NCBI RefSeq assembly: GCF_012641335.1
Contig: NZ_JABAID010000001.1
Coordinates: forward strand, 558,001 to 622,000
Length of the DNA stretch: 64,000 nt
DNA from: Novosphingobium sp. ERN07
GTDB taxonomy: Bacteria > Pseudomonadota > Alphaproteobacteria > Sphingomonadales > Sphingomonadaceae
Direction: 5' to 3'
Position numbers and translations under genes: made by a program. The first letter of the stretch is position 1, and each line of letters starts with the position of its first letter. Below the pieces are notes generated by a model, which searched no databases, was not told the origin of the DNA, and was given only the letters and a program-made list of their open reading frames with translations. Below, piece by piece: positions 59,853 to 64,000 of the stretch.

Positions 59853-61565
59853 ATGTTTGGTGGACTGGCTCGATTTATGGCTTTTGTCCTGCTGGTGTCG
59901 TTTGGCAGCATTGCCACGACAGCGGCGGCAGAGGTCGTGCCGGTTGTGCGCAAATGCCATGCCGATGCTCAGGCCAGCGAATCGTGGACCCAAGTTGTGG
60001 GTCAGCAGGGGCGCTGGCGTTGTGATGGCAAGGCGTGGATGCTTTCCGCAGACGTTGTGCTGATCCGGTTCGATCTGCCCGACAGTTCTGATCGGTTGCT
60101 GCCGCAAAGCCTGACCACGCATACCGGCAATTTTGAACGAATCGATGTGGGCGTGATCGATCGTCAGGGCGGCGCAATCTGGTCCTCGCATTGGCCGGGC
60201 GACATTCGCCATTTGCCGGCCGGCCCTTACATGACGATTCCCGTTCCGGGCGTCACTGCCGATACGGCACAGATTGCGGTGCAGGTCGTGCGGCCCTGGG
60301 GCAAGACGACTCTCAGCGAGATGCGGTTGGACCCATTTACCGAGGGCAGCGGTTGGCCACTGCAACTGATCGTCGCGATGGCGGCAACCTGCGGAATGCT
60401 GCTGGTGCCACTGCTAATCAACACCGCATTCTATTCAGTCCTCCCCGAACGTTATGTCATCTGGCATCTCGTCATGGTCTCGGCAATGCTGGTGCAGGCA
60501 GCTTTTGCCACCGGCTTTGCCCATTTGCTGATCCCGCTCGAAATGGAATGGGAATGGCAGGCCTCGAATCTGGCGTTTTCATCGATGGCGGGGGCGGCGT
60601 TGCTGTTTGCCATCCATTTTATCGAGCAAGGCTGCCTTGATCCGCGCGTCCGCAAGGTGGCTGCCGGGCTGGCGCCGCTCATGTGGATCGTCGGAACGAT
60701 CAGCAGCATTCCGGTAGAAGCGGTGCGCCCTTGGTCGTCGGCAGCGATGCACCTTTCGGTGGCGGCAACGATCATTATGCTGGTGCTGCTGATGGGCAAC
60801 GCCCGCCGCAATGGCAGCCGCGCGGTGCGTTTTCTGATTCTGGGCTGGACCCCGCTGATGGCGGTCGGTACATGGCGCATCCTTGGTTATGTGGTGCCCA
60901 CGATCCAGCCGACCGAAGCGATCCTGCCTTATCAGCTATCGCTCGCCTTCGAGGTGCTGGTCACCGCACTCGGCATTGTCAGCCGCTTCATGGAAGTCCG
61001 GCAGGAGCGCGATGAGGCAACTGCGCGTGCGCTTGAACTGGAAGGCATGGCTGATCGCGATCCGCTGACAGGCTTGCGCAACCGTCGCACCATCGAAACC
61101 CATTTCGAGGAACTGTTCCGGCGCGGTTTCCGCACGATGGCGGTGATCGATCTAGATCACTTCAAGGTGGTCAACGATACCCACGGTCACGCCACGGGCG
61201 ACATGGTGCTATGCGCGGTCGCGCTCGCTCTGGCTGATGACCGCGATACCCATGCCATCCGCATGGGGGGCGAGGAATTCCTGCTGCTGCTGCGCGGCCA
61301 TGACGCTGCTGCGCGTGCCGAACGCTGCCGCCGCGCAATAACCACGCGCATTACCAGCGAGGTGCCGGGGCTTGAACGCATGGTCACCGCCAGCATGGGG
61401 CTGGTCGAACATGATCTGCGCGGCAATCTGCAGATCGATTTCGTCTCGCTTTACGCCCGCTGCGACCAGTTGCTGTATGAAGCAAAGCGTCTTGGTCGGA
61501 ACCGCACGATGCGTGAAAAGGTGACCGGATTTCACCCTGCGGCGGCGCTTTCCGAGGTGGCCTGA
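59853..61565 (+). CDS. Diguanylate cyclase with 7TM sensor-like N terminus
   Basis: A TTG at 59784 opens a longer frame, but the ATG at 59853 (MFGGLARFMAFVLL) begins at the signal-peptide helix and gives 570 residues. A periplasmic beta domain of about 150 residues is followed by seven membrane helices (residues 170-385), the 7TM-DISM plan. The GGDEF domain has DPLTGLRNRRTIE and active GGEEF; the RxxD inhibition site is not preserved (DRDT at that place). It probably senses an extracytoplasmic cue and makes c-di-GMP without feedback. Confidence 0.88.
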   Translation: MFGGLARFMAFVLLVSFGSIATTAAAEVVPVVRKCHADAQASESWTQVVGQQGRWRCDGKAWMLSADVVLIRFDLPDSSDRLLPQSLTTHTGNFERIDVGVIDRQGGAIWSSHWPGDIRHLPAGPYMTIPVPGVTADTAQIAVQVVRPWGKTTLSEMRLDPFTEGSGWPLQLIVAMAATCGMLLVPLLINTAFYSVLPERYVIWHLVMVSAMLVQAAFATGFAHLLIPLEMEWEWQASNLAFSSMAGAALLFAIHFIEQGCLDPRVRKVAAGLAPLMWIVGTISSIPVEAVRPWSSAAMHLSVAATIIMLVLLMGNARRNGSRAVRFLILGWTPLMAVGTWRILGYVVPTIQPTEAILPYQLSLAFEVLVTALGIVSRFMEVRQERDEATARALELEGMADRDPLTGLRNRRTIETHFEELFRRGFRTMAVIDLDHFKVVNDTHGHATGDMVLCAVALALADDRDTHAIRMGGEEFLLLLRGHDAAARAERCRRAITTRITSEVPGLERMVTASMGLVEHDLRGNLQIDFVSLYARCDQLLYEAKRLGRNRTMREKVTGFHPAAALSEVA

Positions 61566-61569
61566 ACGG

Positions 61570-61965
61570 TCAGGGCAGGAACGGGGCAGCGACATCGCGG
61601 GGCACGCGCAGGATGCGGCCCGATGCGCGGTCTATAATGGCCCAAGTGGTCTTGGCGCTGACGATCACCTTGCCCGCGCCATTGCGAAAATCGACGCGGC
61701 GATCAAACCGTGCGCCACTAGGCGGTTCGGGAATGTAGGTTTCGGCGTTGACGCTTTCACCTTCGGCAATGTTGCCGCGATAGTCGATCTCGTGCCGTGT
61801 CACGACCCAGGCATAGGCCGCCTGATGCTCGGCGCACGCCACCGCTGCCCAATGCGCGGTGGCGATGTCCTGAATCCAGTTAACCCAGACCGCGTTGTTC
61901 ACGTGGCCGAGTTCATCGATGTGTTCAGGACCGGCGGTGAAGGTGAGGGTATGGCGTTTGCTCAA
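61570..61965 (-). CDS. Hotdog-fold acyl-CoA thioesterase (4HBT-like)
   Basis: I choose the TTG at 61965, which overlaps the upstream stop as TTGA and has AGGGG eight nt before; a GTG at 61986 has no ribosome site. The product of about 131 residues has the 4HBT signature GPEHIDELGHVNNAVWVNWI with the active-site Asp and HVNN. The rest (VVTRHEIDYRGNIAEGESV and TTWAIIDRASGRILRVP) completes the fold. It hydrolyses acyl-CoA esters; chain length unknown. Translationally coupled to the peptidase gene upstream. Confidence 0.88.
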   Translation of the reverse strand: MSKRHTLTFTAGPEHIDELGHVNNAVWVNWIQDIATAHWAAVACAEHQAAYAWVVTRHEIDYRGNIAEGESVNAETYIPEPPSGARFDRRVDFRNGAGKVIVSAKTTWAIIDRASGRILRVPRDVAAPFLP

Positions 61966-64000
61966 GCGGGCACCCCTAGCTGCCACAGGATGAAGGCAAA
62001 CTCTTCCGCCGTTTCCTTCAAGCTCTCGAACCGGCCCGACTTGCCGCCGTGCCCTGCGCCCATATTGGTCTTGAGGATCAGTTCGTTACCGTCGGTCTTA
62101 ACCTCGCGCAGGCGGGCTACCCATTTGGCAGGTTCCCAATAGGTTACGCGCGGATCGTTAAGCCCTGCCGTTACCATCAGCGGTGGGTAGTTTTGCGCGC
62201 GCACCTGATCGTAGGGAGAGTAGGACCGGATCAGTTCGAACGCGGCCTTGTCTTCGATCGGATTGCCCCATTCGGGCCATTCGCCGGGGGTGAGCGGAAG
62301 CTCTTCGTCCAGCATGGTGTTCAGCACATCGACGAACGGCACATGCGCCACCACCGCGCCCCACAGGTCGGGGTCGGAATTGATCACCGCGCCCATCAGT
62401 TCACCGCCTGCCGAGCCGCCAGAAATGCTGATCTTGCCCGCTTGGGTAAAGCCGCGCTCGATCAGGCCTTTGGCCACATCGACGAAATCGTTGAACGTGT
62501 TGGTGCGCGCTTCCAGCTTGCCCGCCTTGTACCATGCGCGGCCAAGGTCATCGCCGCCCCGGATATGCGCGATGGCATAGGCAAAGCCTCGGTCGACAAG
62601 GCTGAGGCGCGTGGTGGAAAAGCCGGGACCGATGGCGATGCCATAAGCGCCATAACCATAGAGATGCAGCGGACCGCCTTGTGCACGATCCCTGCGCCAG
62701 ACCACGCTGACCGGCACCATCGTGCCATCGCGCGCCGCGATCTCTAGTCGTGCGGTTTCATAAAGCGAGGCATCATAGCCGCTGGGGATTTCCTGCACTT
62801 TCAGCAGCGTCAGGCCTTGCGTCGCCACATCGTAGTCATAGACCGAGGCCGGGCTGACCATCGATTCATACCCGACGCGCAGCACGGTCATGTCCCATTC
62901 GGGATTGTCACCCAATGAGGCTTCATAGCTGGCTTCGGGAAAGATGATGGGCTGGACGCGCGCGGGATCGTCGTAATAACGCAGCTCGATCCGATCCAGT
63001 CCACGCACCCGGCCTTCGACGACATAGAACTGGCGGAACAGATCGAACCCGGTGAGATAGAAATCGTCCGTGCCCTCGATCAGCGTGGTCCATTCACCGG
63101 GGGCATCAAGCGGCGCGGTGGCAAGGCGGAAGTTCTCGTGCGTGTCGTTGGCGTGGATGTAGAGCACGCCGTCGCGCTCATCGACATCGTATTCTACGCC
63201 CTTCTGTCGGGCCTTCACCAGCAGCGGGGGGGTGAGCGGATCGTCGGCAGGGACAAGGCGAACCTCGCCTGTCTCGTGATCGCCGGTCGAGATGATCAGC
63301 CATTTTTCGTTGGCCGAAAGCGCTGCACCAACGCGAAAGCCCTCGTCATCCTCGTGATAGAGTTCGACATCGTTTTCCAGCGGCTGCCCGATCCAGTGCA
63401 GGCGCGCGTTGTCGGTCCGCCAGTTTTCGTTGGCGAGCGAATAGACGAGGCCCGTATCATCCTTGACCCAGATCAGACCGGATAGGGTGCCGGGAATTTC
63501 GTCAGGCAGCATTTCACCCGTGGCGATGATCTTGATCCGCGCGGTAAAGCGTTCCGAACCGTTGTCGTCGACAGACCATGCCAGCTTCGTGCCGTCCTTC
63601 GACACCGCAATCGCGCCAAGGCGAAAGTAGTCCTTGCCTTCGGCCAGCGCCACTTCATCGAGGATCAGTTCGTCTGCGCTGCCATCATTGGCTGCATCCA
63701 CGGGCCGGCGCCACCACTTCTTGTATTCTGCGCCTTCCTCGAACTCGATCCAATACAGCCAATCGCCATCCTTCTGCGGAACCGATTTGTCGGCCTCCTT
63801 GATGCGGCCGCGCATTTCCTTGAACAAGGCGTCGATCACCGGCTGACGTTCGGCCATGCGGCTTTCGAACCAGGCGTTTTCCGCTTCGAGGTGAGACAGC
63901 ACTGCCTTGTCGGTCACTTCAGGATAGCCCGGATCGCGCAGCCACGCATAGTCGTCGGTAACGGTCAGACCGTGGTGCGAAAAGCTGTGCGGTTGCTTAG
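61962..64000 (-). CDS. S9A oligopeptidase B-type serine peptidase, 5' end outside window
   Basis: The frame stays open past a GTG at 63917 to the window edge. Those extra residues, HGLTVTDDYAWLRDPGYPEV, are the conserved N terminus of prolyl oligopeptidase-family enzymes, so the start lies outside. A seven-bladed propeller region (residues through about 400) precedes the alpha/beta hydrolase domain. The nucleophile Ser is in ISGGSAGGELMG, the Asp in TAGLNDPRVTYWEPA, and the His near the C terminus in NMGAGHGGKSGR. The sequence resembles oligopeptidase B, which cuts after basic residues; the specificity is inferred. Coupled to the thioesterase gene. Confidence 0.92.
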   Translation of the reverse strand, partial: KQPHSFSHHGLTVTDDYAWLRDPGYPEVTDKAVLSHLEAENAWFESRMAERQPVIDALFKEMRGRIKEADKSVPQKDGDWLYWIEFEEGAEYKKWWRRPVDAANDGSADELILDEVALAEGKDYFRLGAIAVSKDGTKLAWSVDDNGSERFTARIKIIATGEMLPDEIPGTLSGLIWVKDDTGLVYSLANENWRTDNARLHWIGQPLENDVELYHEDDEGFRVGAALSANEKWLIISTGDHETGEVRLVPADDPLTPPLLVKARQKGVEYDVDERDGVLYIHANDTHENFRLATAPLDAPGEWTTLIEGTDDFYLTGFDLFRQFYVVEGRVRGLDRIELRYYDDPARVQPIIFPEASYEASLGDNPEWDMTVLRVGYESMVSPASVYDYDVATQGLTLLKVQEIPSGYDASLYETARLEIAARDGTMVPVSVVWRRDRAQGGPLHLYGYGAYGIAIGPGFSTTRLSLVDRGFAYAIAHIRGGDDLGRAWYKAGKLEARTNTFNDFVDVAKGLIERGFTQAGKISISGGSAGGELMGAVINSDPDLWGAVVAHVPFVDVLNTMLDEELPLTPGEWPEWGNPIEDKAAFELIRSYSPYDQVRAQNYPPLMVTAGLNDPRVTYWEPAKWVARLREVKTDGNELILKTNMGAGHGGKSGRFESLKETAEEFAFILWQLGVPA

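Overview
The window is ordinary chromosome from a high-GC alphaproteobacterium, most likely a sphingomonad close to Novosphingobium. The evidence is a GapR (DUF2312) gene, a DUF4167 protein behind hisS-prfA-prmC, DUF1244, DUF1345 and DUF2171 proteins, class-typical FolD, MutS and FtsK sequences, GANTC (CcrM-type) sites, and dispersed palindromes of the CGTCATTCCCGC and CTTCGACAGGCTCAG types. I assign this from family knowledge and protein character, not from a database search. No rRNA, tRNA, CRISPR array, IS element or intact prophage was found.

Layout. 1-12.2 kb: end of a LON-domain protein, marC, folD-yggT, argB, a queuosine-precursor transporter, a nucleoside transporter converging on a methylthioadenosine/SAH nucleosidase, mutS, and a large membrane protein. 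12.3-30.7 kb: malic enzyme, pyrophosphatase, a DUF1345/M61-peptidase pair, hisS-prfA-prmC-DUF4167-lnt, metK with a probable SAM-responsive operator, an orphan T4-type lysozyme, an acyl-CoA dehydrogenase/phosphotransferase operon, a beta-lactamase-fold hydrolase and a small lipoprotein. 31-42.4 kb: polA, a comM-type ATPase, and ribonucleotide reductase, whose nrdA and nrdB are split by about 2.2 kb. That gap holds a hairpin-rich, DnaA-box- and GANTC-containing segment, a 60-residue gene, a PepSY-like membrane protein and a DUF2171 gene. 42.4-45.8 kb: an accessory block with a Panacea antitoxin-like gene plus an unrecognised partner, a DUF2442 gene, a HEPN/MNT toxin-antitoxin pair, and a protein with an aerolysin-like pore-forming pattern. 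46-64 kb: ruvA-ruvB, a serine-rich PEP-CTERM protein, ruvC and yebC on the other strand, a CPBP protease, an SDR enzyme, gapR, pyk, two diguanylate cyclases, a yggS-type PLP protein, a ThiE-like protein, ftsK, a thioesterase, and an S9 oligopeptidase cut by the window edge.

Most genes are housekeeping: translation and histidine charging, DNA repair and recombination (mutS, polA, ruvABC), dNTP supply (nrdAB), methyl metabolism (metK, mtnN, folD), central carbon (maeB, pyk) and chromosome segregation (ftsK, gapR). The accessory material is concentrated at 42.4-45.8 kb. The main anomalies are that block, the base composition and sequence of the HisS C-terminal domain, the structured nrdA downstream region, and a two-copy ~110-bp double-hairpin repeat.
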